From: Clostridia bacterium
Lineage (GTDB): Bacteria; Bacillota; Clostridia; Christensenellales; Borkfalkiaceae
Assembly: GCA_029054485.1 (NCBI GenBank)
Contig: JAIDFD010000055.1
Coordinates: 1-15,475 of the forward strand
DNA: 15,475 nt
Direction of reading: 5' to 3'
Below the pieces are notes generated by a model that worked only from the letters and a program-made list of their open reading frames with translations, made no database searches and had not been told where the DNA came from. The position numbers and the translations under genes are program-made. Below are positions 1 to 6,161 of the stretch, in pieces. The first letter of the stretch is position 1. Every line of letters begins with the position of its first letter.

Positions 1-1162
1 CATTCAAAGCCTTTGCGTCGAACTGGGGGTGAAGAAGCATATCCAGAGATTTTGCGTCAATCTGCATAAGTGCTTCTTTTTCGGTAATCATTTTTTCGTC
101 GATGAGGTCGCAAGCGATTTTGATAGCCGCCGCTGCGGTACGCTTGCCGTTACGGGTCTGCAACATATAAAGCTTGCCCTGCTCGATAGTGAATTCCATA
201 TCCTGCATATCGCGGTAGTGCTTTTCAAGCGTGTTGCATACCTTTAAGAACTGGTTGTATACGTCGGGAAGAACCTCAGCCATTTTATCTATGGGCATAG
301 GGGTGCGCACGCCTGCTACAACGTCCTCGCCCTGAGCGTTCATAAGGAACTCGCCCATAAGACCCTTTTCGCCGGTTGCAGGGTTACGCGTGAACGCAAC
401 GCCGGTGCCGCAGTCATCGCCCATATTGCCGAACGCCATCATCTGGACGTTTACGGCAGTACCCCACGAATAGGGAATGTCGTGGTCCATACGGTAAATG
501 TTTGCGCGGGGGTTGTCCCACGAACGGAATACGGCTTTGACCGCCTCGAAAAGCTGTTCCTTGGGATTATCGGGGAAGTCTTTGCCGAGCTGTTTTTTGT
601 ACTCTGCCTTGAAGGAATAAGCGAGGTCTTTCAGATCTTCGGCGGTGAGGTCAACGTCGAACTCTACGCCCTTTTCTTCCTTCTTTTTGTCGATAAGTTT
701 TTCAAAATATTTTTTGCCGACTTCCATAACGACGTCGGAGAACATCTGAATGAAACGTCTGTAACAGTCCCAAGCCCAGCGGGGGTTGCCCGACTTTGTT
801 GCAATGGTGTTAACAACGTCCTCGTTCAAGCCGAGGTTTAAAATGGTGTCCATCATACCGGGCATAGAAGCTCTTGCGCCCGAGCGGACCGAAACGAGAA
901 GAGGATTTTCCTTATCGCCGAATTTCTTTCCGCAGATTTTTTCCATTTTGTCGATATACGTCATAATTTCTTTCTGTATACCGTCGTTGATTTTGCGGCC
1001 GTCCTCGTAGTACTGTGTGCACGCCTCGGTAGAGATAGTAAATCCCTGAGGTACGGGCAGACCTATTTTTGTCATTTCCGCAAGGTTAGCGCCCTTGCCT
1101 CCGAGAAGCTCGCGCATGCTTGCATCGCCTTCGGTGAAGAGATAGCAATATTTTTTTGCCAT
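1..1162 (-). CDS. ppdK: Pyruvate phosphate dikinase, N-terminal part (gene runs off the left edge)
   Basis: PPDK interconverts pyruvate, ATP and phosphate with phosphoenolpyruvate, AMP and pyrophosphate in the cytoplasm; in anaerobes it often serves glycolysis or gluconeogenesis. The 387 codons present start MAKKYCYLFTEGDAS and contain the early family motif GGKGANLAEM, then SVRSGARASMPGMMDTILN at about residues 91-109. This last motif belongs to the ATP-grasp nucleotide-binding domain and includes the conserved nucleotide-binding Arg. Further on come a GTGVAFTRNPATGEK stretch and MLQTRNGKRT, typical of the end of that domain. Full-length PPDK is about 870-880 residues, so the phosphohistidine domain and the PEP/pyruvate barrel lie outside the window. 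The ATG at 1160-1162 is preceded by GGAGGA at 1171-1176, eight bases away. The reading frame is intact to the edge. Identification is firm; only the missing C-terminal part is unverified. Confidence 0.96.
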   Translation of the reverse strand, partial: MAKKYCYLFTEGDASMRELLGGKGANLAEMTKIGLPVPQGFTISTEACTQYYEDGRKINDGIQKEIMTYIDKMEKICGKKFGDKENPLLVSVRSGARASMPGMMDTILNLGLNEDVVNTIATKSGNPRWAWDCYRRFIQMFSDVVMEVGKKYFEKLIDKKKEEKGVEFDVDLTAEDLKDLAYSFKAEYKKQLGKDFPDNPKEQLFEAVKAVFRSWDNPRANIYRMDHDIPYSWGTAVNVQMMAFGNMGDDCGTGVAFTRNPATGEKGLMGEFLMNAQGEDVVAGVRTPMPIDKMAEVLPDVYNQFLKVCNTLEKHYRDMQDMEFTIEQGKLYMLQTRNGKRTAAAAIKIACDLIDEKMITEKEALMQIDAKSLDMLLHPQFDAKALN

Positions 1163-1222
1163 TTAAAAAATCCTCCAATGAATTTTATATAATTGTTAAT
1201 CTGTTACAGATTTATCTATTCA

Positions 1223-1251
1223 ATTTTAATATAAATAAGCCATTTAAGCAA
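1223..1251 (-). promoter_or_regulatory. Candidate sigma-A promoter for ppdK
   Basis: On the minus strand TTGCTT (1251-1246) and TAAAAT (1228-1223) are separated by 17 bases, 61 bases or more upstream of the ppdK start. The -35 matches the consensus at only three positions and the -10 at five. The surrounding 123 bases between the XRE gene and ppdK are very AT-rich and contain no gene and no clear terminator. Read-through from the XRE gene is therefore also possible. Confidence 0.4.
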
Positions 1252-1285
1252 GTGTTTAAAGTTGATTTGTTAAAATTAATTAGTT

Positions 1286-1498
1286 TTAGTAAATTTCGGT
1301 CAAACCCAAAAAATAATCCGCGGAAACAGAAAAAGCCTTAGCCATTGCGCGAAGGGTGTCGTATCCTGGCTTTGCCTTACCTTTGAGCCACTCGCTGACC
1401 TGCCCCTGTTTTACCCCTATTCTTCGTGCAAAGTCCGACTGGGATAAATTATTTTCGTCCAAAAACTCTTTTAGTATCTGTCTGAATTCGTTTACCAT
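1286..1498 (-). CDS. Small XRE/Cro-cI-type helix-turn-helix repressor
   Basis: This 70-residue protein is almost entirely one HTH_3 domain (about residues 5-62). The recognition region reads LSQSDFARRIGVKQGQVSEWLKG, followed by the usual GYDTLRAMAKAFSVSADYFLG helices 4 and 5. It has no sensor, peptidase or dimerisation extension, so it resembles minimal Cro-like regulators. It lies back to back with the membrane-protein gene at 1601. Three copies of a 16-base inverted repeat fill the 102-base gap, one of them (1509-1524) just upstream of its own start. I infer that it represses both its own gene and the divergent gene. The ATG at 1496-1498 has no Shine-Dalgarno sequence; a TATAAT at 1512-1507 would start transcription almost at the ATG, so the message may be leaderless. 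The inducing signal is unknown. Confidence 0.9.
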   Translation of the reverse strand: MVNEFRQILKEFLDENNLSQSDFARRIGVKQGQVSEWLKGKAKPGYDTLRAMAKAFSVSADYFLGLTEIY

Positions 1499-1506
1499 AT
1501 ATATTT

Positions 1507-1512
1507 ATTATA
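1507..1512 (-). promoter_or_regulatory. -10 element of XRE gene promoter, probably leaderless
   Basis: The minus strand carries a perfect TATAAT at 1512-1507, half inside operator 1. A start point 6-8 bases downstream would fall at about 1501-1499, right at the ATG (1498). The -35 region at 1530-1536 is poor (CAATAT or TCAATA). No ribosome binding site is visible in the 15 bases before the ATG. A second TATAAT on this strand (1559-1554) is an alternative with a longer leader, but also without a good -35. Confidence 0.45.
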
Positions 1513-1524
1513 GAAAATTCTATA
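1509..1524. promoter_or_regulatory. Operator 1 of the XRE/membrane-protein module
   Basis: The sequence TATAGAA-AA-TTCTATA is a perfect 7-base inverted repeat around a 2-base centre. It is identical to operator 3 and overlaps the -10 of the XRE gene, the expected position for autorepression. Its centre is 30 bases from the centre of operator 2. Confidence 0.8.
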
Positions 1525-1532
1525 AAAAAATA

Positions 1533-1561
1533 TTGACTTACAGAATTTTCTATATTATAAT
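1533..1561 (+). promoter_or_regulatory. Strong sigma-A promoter of the membrane-protein gene
   Basis: TTGACT (1533-1538) and a perfect TATAAT (1556-1561) are separated by exactly 17 bases, giving 11 of 12 consensus positions. Sixteen of the 17 spacer bases are operator 2, and operator 3 covers the expected transcription start near 1568. A strong promoter physically filled with operators indicates tight repression with high output once released. Confidence 0.85.
1539..1554. promoter_or_regulatory. Operator 2, inside the promoter spacer
   Basis: The sequence TACAGAA-TT-TTCTATA is the same 16-base inverted repeat with one arm mismatch, lying in the opposite orientation to operators 1 and 3 (centre TT instead of AA). 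It sits between the -35 and -10 of the plus-strand promoter. The mismatch may make it a weaker site. Confidence 0.75.
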
Positions 1562-1565
1562 AAGT

Positions 1566-1581
1566 TATAGAAAATTCTATA
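1566..1581. promoter_or_regulatory. Operator 3, over the transcription start
   Basis: The sequence TATAGAA-AA-TTCTATA is identical to operator 1. It begins 5 bases after the plus-strand -10 box, so a bound repressor would block the start site. Its centre is 27 bases from operator 2. Confidence 0.8.
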
Positions 1582-1600
1582 CTTTTGGAGACAATAACTT

Positions 1601-2425
1601 ATGCAAATGACAAAAGAACAAGCCGATGATATTATTTCAAGGCTACAAAACTATGCAAACAGCGCGGCTTTTTACGCGTTTGAAAAAGATAACCCCGTAG
1701 TTGCCGCGCAAGTCAAGGTTTTAAAAGCGGCAGATTTGAGGTTTGGCGATTGCCCGGTTTTCGGCATCGCGCAGATTGAGGGCGACCTTACTGCCGATGG
1801 TGTGAGTTATACCGATGCACGCGGCAGAAAAACTGATATAATTTCTTCACGGCTTGACAACGGATATATTCAGAGATATAAGATAGCGGGTCCCTTTTCT
1901 TCGGACGCTATGCTTATTGCACCGTCCGAAAATACCGCCGACGATGCGACCTGCCGTATTGTGGCAAAGAGATTGGACTTTAACGGATTTCATCACGAGC
2001 GTGAAATAGCCGGAATGGTTCAGGGCTGCGCGAACAGCGTGGCTAAACAGGAGCTTGCAAGGCTTGACTATAAGCTTCAAAACTGCCGCGTAAACACGTA
2101 TCGGCTCAATTACACTTACGGTCCTATGCCGGTATATATTTATCCGATATTTGCCGACTTAAAGGACAAGAAGGGCAAAATTCACCCAACGGTCATAGGC
2201 ACTTATTCGGAAACGAATATCGATAACGGCGAACCGCTTGACGTTCCCGAAATTGTAGTTGACGTGCAGTCCATGATTGCAAACCAGAAATTAGGCGGCA
2301 AAACGAGCAAGTCCGCAAAAAAGAAAAGAGCTTTGGCTTGGACGTTCGGCACGCTGGGCGTGTTGGCGGGCTTGGGAATTATTATTGCACTGCTTGGAAG
2401 CTGTTTCGTTTCCTGTTTCGGCTAA
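1601..2425 (+). CDS. Hypothetical protein with C-terminal membrane anchor, partner of the XRE repressor
   Basis: I do not recognise the family of this 274-residue protein. Residues 1-230 look like a soluble domain without signal peptide. It is rich in beta-type segments and includes PVYIYPIFADLKDKKGKIHP at about 177-196, faintly like the conserved part of some zinc-ribbon proteins, although no CxxC pairs are present here. A basic stretch (KTSKSAKKKR, 234-243) precedes one hydrophobic helix at about 247-268, followed by CFVSCFG. By the positive-inside rule the main domain faces the cytoplasm, tail-anchored in the membrane. GGAG at 1587-1590 lies 10 bases before the ATG at 1601 and 16 before the ATG at 1607, favouring the first. 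Expression should be controlled by the divergent XRE repressor through operators 2 and 3. The function could be stress response, toxicity or phage-related; nothing in the sequence decides. Confidence 0.85.
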   Translation: MQMTKEQADDIISRLQNYANSAAFYAFEKDNPVVAAQVKVLKAADLRFGDCPVFGIAQIEGDLTADGVSYTDARGRKTDIISSRLDNGYIQRYKIAGPFSSDAMLIAPSENTADDATCRIVAKRLDFNGFHHEREIAGMVQGCANSVAKQELARLDYKLQNCRVNTYRLNYTYGPMPVYIYPIFADLKDKKGKIHPTVIGTYSETNIDNGEPLDVPEIVVDVQSMIANQKLGGKTSKSAKKKRALAWTFGTLGVLAGLGIIIALLGSCFVSCFG

Positions 2426-2431
2426 AAATTT

Positions 2432-2457
2432 ACACGGCGGTCGCTTGACCGCCGTGT
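2432..2457. terminator. Bidirectional intrinsic terminator
   Basis: A perfect 11-base-pair stem (ACACGGCGGTC with GACCGCCGTGT) closes a GCTT loop. On the plus strand it is followed by a T run (2457-2461), ending the gene that stops at 2425. On the minus strand it is followed by AAATTTTT (2431-2424), ending recO, whose stop lies three bases before the stem. One hairpin thus serves two convergent transcripts. Confidence 0.93.
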
Positions 2458-2459
2458 TT

Positions 2460-3176
2460 TTAAATAAGTCTTATGTATTCCGATAGGCTTTTAAAGGCGA
2501 AGTTGAGCTTGTACGAAAAATATTCGCGGATAAGCCTCAGCGCGCGCTTTTCGCCGTCCGCGGTTATAAAATCCTCTTCAAAGGATTTTCCGTCCAGCTT
2601 GCGTATGACATTGTAGGTTATTCTGCTTGCCCCCACTCCCGCGCACTCGCCGCAGGTAAACGCGCCGAGGTCCAAATTGAAGCGGAGCTTATCCTCGTGC
2701 AAGAGGTTTTTTCCGCAGCTTGCGCAGTTTTCAGCGCTTATGCCGTAGCCCGATTTTTTAAGCAAATCAAGCAAAAAAGCGATAAGAGCCTGTTTTTCAT
2801 CGCCCGAACACATTTCAGACAACGCTTTTACCAGCGCATAAAAAATTTCGCGGCAGTCATCGCCCTCGTAGGCGAGAGCATTCGCCGCTTCAACCGCGGA
2901 CGAAGCGGCGTAAAACTTGTTTACGTCCATGCGCAAGTCATAAAAGCTTTCGCACTCGCTTGCGTTTATAACGGTGTACTTATCTCCCCGCTTTGCAAGC
3001 ACCAGTTCCGCAAAGCAAAAAGGCTGGGCAACAAATTTAAGCTTTGCACCCGCCTTTTTGACGCCCTTAATTCCCGCGGTGATTTTACCCTGCTCAACGG
3101 TGAGCAGGGTTAAAATTTTGTCGTTTTCGTTATAGTCGACCGCTTTTAAGGTCAGGGCGTTTACTACCAGTTCCAT
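2460..3176 (-). CDS. recO: DNA repair protein RecO
   Basis: RecO works with RecF and RecR to load RecA on SSB-coated single-stranded DNA and anneals complementary strands. The 238 residues show the N-terminal OB-fold start (LVVNALTLKAVDYNENDKI, then LLTVEQGKITAGIKGVKK) and a helical middle. The zinc finger has two CxxC pairs, C151-C154 and C175-C178, as in Gram-positive RecO proteins. Length matches the family (about 240-250). The ATG at 3174-3176 follows yqzL by 8 bases, and an AAGGA inside the end of yqzL, 12 bases upstream, may serve as its ribosome binding site, suggesting coupling. It is the last gene of the operon, ending at the shared terminator. Confidence 0.93.
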   Translation of the reverse strand: MELVVNALTLKAVDYNENDKILTLLTVEQGKITAGIKGVKKAGAKLKFVAQPFCFAELVLAKRGDKYTVINASECESFYDLRMDVNKFYAASSAVEAANALAYEGDDCREIFYALVKALSEMCSGDEKQALIAFLLDLLKKSGYGISAENCASCGKNLLHEDKLRFNLDLGAFTCGECAGVGASRITYNVIRKLDGKSFEEDFITADGEKRALRLIREYFSYKLNFAFKSLSEYIRLI

Positions 3177-3184
3177 TAAGTTTT

Positions 3185-3292
3185 TCAGTCCTTACCGTGA
3201 AGACGTTGGTAGAGCATATAATAGCTGACGTTGCCCGTCTTTTCAAACATTTTCCAGGCAAGCTCAGCCGCGTCTCTGTCTTTTTCTTTCAT
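3185..3292 (-). CDS. yqzL: YqzL-family small protein
   Basis: This 35-residue ORF lies between era and recO, where Bacillus and clostridia carry yqzL. The product begins MKEKDRDAAELAWKMFEKTG and continues NVSYYMLYQRLHGKD. The pattern W-K-x-F-x-x-T-G-x-x-x-x-Y-x-L-Y matches the YqzL pattern (TWKVF..TG...TYLLF) as I remember it. The ATG at 3290-3292 has a strong AAAGGAG at 3306-3300, 7 bases away, better than recO's own site. Function is unknown in the family. It is easily missed because of its size, but position, ribosome binding site and motif agree. Confidence 0.88.
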   Translation of the reverse strand: MKEKDRDAAELAWKMFEKTGNVSYYMLYQRLHGKD

Positions 3293-3338
3293 ACCCGCAC
3301 TCCTTTTATAGCAGTGTGTGTAAATGAAGTACAAATTA

Positions 3339-4223
3339 TTAATTTTCGCCGTAGCCGAAATCTTTTAAAAGATTGGGACGGTTGCGCCAGTCCTCTTTAA
3401 CTTTGACGTAAGTGGTCAAAAATACCTTTGCGCCCAAAAGCTTTTCCATATCCCTACGGGCGAACGAGCTTACTTCCTTTATCGCCTTGCCCTGTTTGCC
3501 TATCAAAATAGATTTGTGATTCTGTTTTTCGCAGACAATATCGAGGTTAATTTCGTATACGCCGTTTTCATTCTTTTCAAAGATATTGATAACTATGGCT
3601 ATGCCGTGGGGTACTTCCTGCCCGAATTTTAAAAGGATTTTTTCGCGCATAATTTCGGATATCATAAACCGCTCGCTCTTGTCGGTCACCATATCCTCGG
3701 GAATAACCTTTTCGCCGACCGGCATTTTGTCGGCAAGGTATGCTTCGAGCTTGGAAACGTTTGTGTACTTTCTTGCGGACACCGGCAAAATATCGCAGGT
3801 AATTCCGCTTTCGTACAGCTTTTTCACGTCGCCCAAAATATTTTCCTTGGGCATAATGTCAATCTTGGTGTACGCAACTGCCATAGGGATTTCGCCGCAC
3901 TGAAAACGTTTCATAAGGGCGATGTCCTCGTCCGAAATTCCGCCGTGTCCGTCGTGGACGAAGAGGATAAAATCAACGTCCTTTGCGGCGGTTTCGGCCG
4001 TCTTTGACATCATATCCGAAAGTCTGTTTTTAGCCTTGTAAATTCCGGGGGTATCAACGAAAACTATCTGATAATCGGGCTTAGTCAAAACGCCCATAAT
4101 AGCGTCCCGCGTGGTCTGGGGCTTGGGAGATACTATTGAAACTTTTTCGCCGACCAAAACGTTGATAAGGGTGCTTTTGCCTGCGTTCGCCTTGCCGATA
4201 ACTCCGATAAATCCGCTCTTCAT
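3339..4223 (-). CDS. era: GTPase Era, 30S ribosome assembly factor
   Basis: Era is a GTP-binding protein that binds the 3' end of 16S rRNA and helps 30S maturation. The 294 residues carry G1 GKANAGKS (10-17), the PKPQTTRDAI switch region, G3 DTPG (57-60), a G4 position TKID (119-122), G5 SAR (149-151) and a C-terminal KH domain with GKQGKAIKE (242-250). Most Era proteins have GRPNVGKS and NKxD, so G1 and G4 both deviate here. The lysine and serine needed for phosphate and magnesium are kept. The start overlaps the ybeY stop as ATGA (4223-4220), preceded by GAGGGACGGAGA, so translation is probably coupled. The neighbours PhoH and YbeY act on the same rRNA maturation process. Confidence 0.96.
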   Translation of the reverse strand: MKSGFIGVIGKANAGKSTLINVLVGEKVSIVSPKPQTTRDAIMGVLTKPDYQIVFVDTPGIYKAKNRLSDMMSKTAETAAKDVDFILFVHDGHGGISDEDIALMKRFQCGEIPMAVAYTKIDIMPKENILGDVKKLYESGITCDILPVSARKYTNVSKLEAYLADKMPVGEKVIPEDMVTDKSERFMISEIMREKILLKFGQEVPHGIAIVINIFEKNENGVYEINLDIVCEKQNHKSILIGKQGKAIKEVSSFARRDMEKLLGAKVFLTTYVKVKEDWRNRPNLLKDFGYGEN

Positions 4224-4693
4224 TCTCCGTCCCTCGTAACATTTATCTTTGCAAGTACGCGCTCTTCCATATCGCGCATTGCCGCTTTGTCGCCGTCGGT
4301 CATATGGTCAAAACCCAACAGATGACAGACTCCGTGGGTTGCAAGATAAAAAAGCTCGCGCTTATAGCTGTGACCGTACTCCTCCGCCTGCTCTTTGGCG
4401 CGCTTTACGCAGATTGCGATACTGCCTATAAACAGGTTGTCCTCTTCATCTACGTCTGCGGGAAAATCCTCTTTTTTGAGTTCTTTGCCTAAAATATTAT
4501 CCAGCGCGGGAAAGCTTAAAACGTCCGTTACGGCGTCGATGCCGCGCGTTCTCGCGTTCAGCTCGCGTATGCCATCTTCATCGGTAAAAATTATTTCAAG
4601 CGAAAGGGTGCAGTCGCTTTTTACCTCGCCGCAAAAGGCTTTTTCAAGCGGGGAAAAATCATTTTCTTCGCAGTAAATTTTTATATCGTTCAT
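4220..4693 (-). CDS. ybeY: Endoribonuclease YbeY, 16S rRNA maturation
   Basis: YbeY is a single-strand-specific metallo-endoribonuclease involved in 16S rRNA 3' end processing and 70S quality control. The 157 residues contain the zinc motif HGVCHLLGFDH with H120, H124 and H130, and the upstream family signature LNARTRGIDAVTDVLSFP (the usual LN..YRG.D..TDVLSFP). Length is typical. The ATG at 4691-4693 is one base after the stop of the HD gene (TAATATG), and only a weak purine stretch precedes it, so translation likely depends on the upstream gene. It overlaps era by four bases. Confidence 0.95.
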   Translation of the reverse strand: MNDIKIYCEENDFSPLEKAFCGEVKSDCTLSLEIIFTDEDGIRELNARTRGIDAVTDVLSFPALDNILGKELKKEDFPADVDEEDNLFIGSIAICVKRAKEQAEEYGHSYKRELFYLATHGVCHLLGFDHMTDGDKAAMRDMEERVLAKINVTRDGE

Positions 4694-4694
4694 A

Positions 4695-6161
4695 TTACTT
4701 TTTCTTTGAAACAGTGAGCTTGGGATAGCTTATGCGCGAATGGTATACGCCCGTAAGCTGGTTCACGATAGTGCTTTTTACAACCGAAAGCTCGCGCATT
4801 GTAATGTTGCAGTCTACAAACTGGTCCAAGTCCAATCTTTCTTCTATCAGGCTTCTGACAAGCGCTTCAACCTTTTCGGGCGAGCGGTCCGAAAGTGAAC
4901 GCGAAGCCGCCTCGGCAGCATCGGCGATCATAATGATAGCCGCAATTTTAGTAGTGGGAACGGGTCCCGCATAGGAATAGTTTTCCACGTTCAATTCGCC
5001 GTCGCTCAATTTGAGTGCTTTTACATAGAAGTATTTTATGGGCAGAGTGCCGTGGTGTTGCATACAGATGTCCGCAAAAAAATCGGGCAGGTGGTGTTGC
5101 TTTATGAGTTTAGCTCCGTCCTTTGCGTGCGAACGGATTATATCTACCGAAAGCTCGGGGGCGAGCTCTGCGTGGAAATTGAAATCAGCCTGATTTTCAG
5201 TGAACATTTCGGGGCTTTTAAGTTTGCCCACGTCGTGATAATAAGCCGCCGCGCGCGCAAGCTCGGGGTCCTCGCCGATTTCCCTTGCGCAGGCTTCTAC
5301 AAGCTGCGCCACAACCACGCTGTGGTTGTAAGTGCCGGGGGCTTGCGATTTTAACATTTTTATAATTTTAGAGTCATCGGAAGTAAGTTCGCGCAATCTG
5401 AAAACGGTAAGTTCCGCAAATACCCACTCAAAAAGGGGCAGTAAAAGCATAAACAGCATTACCGAAAAAATGCAGTCCAGCGCGCCGTACAAAATCTGGT
5501 CCAACGCCTGACGTACAGTAGTTATGCCGGACGGAATGTGCAAAATCATATTTATCGCTTCTATGGGAAGGAGCAGAATCAAACCGATAAGCACACTGCC
5601 TATTCTCGTTTTTACGCGGCGGAACAGGAAAATTGCGAGTATGCCGCCGCAGTATGTGGACAAAAATCCAGCATACGCGTCGTACATTTCAATGCCGGTC
5701 AAATCCTCTACAAACCTGTCGAGAATCAGCACTATCAGAGAGAAAACGGTATTTAAAAATAAACCGTCGCGCCGTCTGAAAAGCATTGCCGCCATAAGCG
5801 CGAAGAAAAACAGCGGGCGGGCGGCAGCCGCCTTGAAGCTTTTGCCCAAAATAAACGAAATTAAAAGCGAGATATATAAAAGCAAAAAGATTTCGATTAT
5901 CTTGGAAATCCGCATTAAAACGTGCTTGTTCTCGAAAACGAAAAACAGATACGCTAAAGTAATGAGTACGGTGACGACCACGGCAACGAGCGCAACATAC
6001 AGCCCGTGCTCGCGTAAAAACGTGGCCGTATCGGGACCTCCGTAAAAGCCGTAGTTTAAGGCCACCATTATTATCAGCATTAAAATGATACCCGAGGCGC
6101 CGATAATAAATGCCGCAAGGCTTTTTACTATATCTTTATTGTTTAGTTTTGTTACCGTCAA
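4695..6161 (-). CDS. Short 7TM-HD phosphodiesterase (PgpH/YqfF-like) lacking the extracellular domain
   Basis: The C-terminal half is an HD hydrolase domain: H280 (APGTYNHS), H309-D310 (YYHDVGKL), H345 (SHAKDGAKL), H369-H370 (QHHG) and D414 (IADAAEAA), the ligand set of PgpH, which degrades c-di-AMP. About eight hydrophobic segments precede it (roughly 12-36, 53-76, 83-105, 115-128, 134-150, 165-180, 187-207, 222-245). Known YqfF/PgpH proteins are about 700 residues, with a large extracellular 7TMR-HDED domain between the first helix and the rest; here only about 16 residues (37-52) separate helices 1 and 2. The start is TTG at 6161-6159, chosen because AGGAGG lies 7 bases upstream. It overlaps phoH by 26 bases, leaving no room for a longer N-terminus. 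c-di-AMP activity is inferred from family and context. Confidence 0.9.
   Translation of the reverse strand: MTVTKLNNKDIVKSLAAFIIGASGIILMLIIMVALNYGFYGGPDTATFLREHGLYVALVAVVVTVLITLAYLFFVFENKHVLMRISKIIEIFLLLYISLLISFILGKSFKAAAARPLFFFALMAAMLFRRRDGLFLNTVFSLIVLILDRFVEDLTGIEMYDAYAGFLSTYCGGILAIFLFRRVKTRIGSVLIGLILLLPIEAINMILHIPSGITTVRQALDQILYGALDCIFSVMLFMLLLPLFEWVFAELTVFRLRELTSDDSKIIKMLKSQAPGTYNHSVVVAQLVEACAREIGEDPELARAAAYYHDVGKLKSPEMFTENQADFNFHAELAPELSVDIIRSHAKDGAKLIKQHHLPDFFADICMQHHGTLPIKYFYVKALKLSDGELNVENYSYAGPVPTTKIAAIIMIADAAEAASRSLSDRSPEKVEALVRSLIEERLDLDQFVDCNITMRELSVVKSTIVNQLTGVYHSRISYPKLTVSKKK

Noticed and set aside
482..841. Plus-strand open frame opposite ppdK
   Set aside because: The minus strand encodes an unmistakable PPDK with conserved motifs throughout this stretch.
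1601..2425. Calling the operator-controlled pair a toxin-antitoxin system
   Set aside because: The XRE protein is a plausible antitoxin-like regulator, but the genes are divergent and not co-transcribed, and the partner is larger than classical toxins and matches no toxin motif I recognise.
3303..3335. TTGTAC-18-TATAAA promoter-like pair before yqzL
   Set aside because: The -10 runs into the AAAGGAG ribosome binding site, so a transcript from it would start after the site. The -35 is weak, and operon read-through explains expression.
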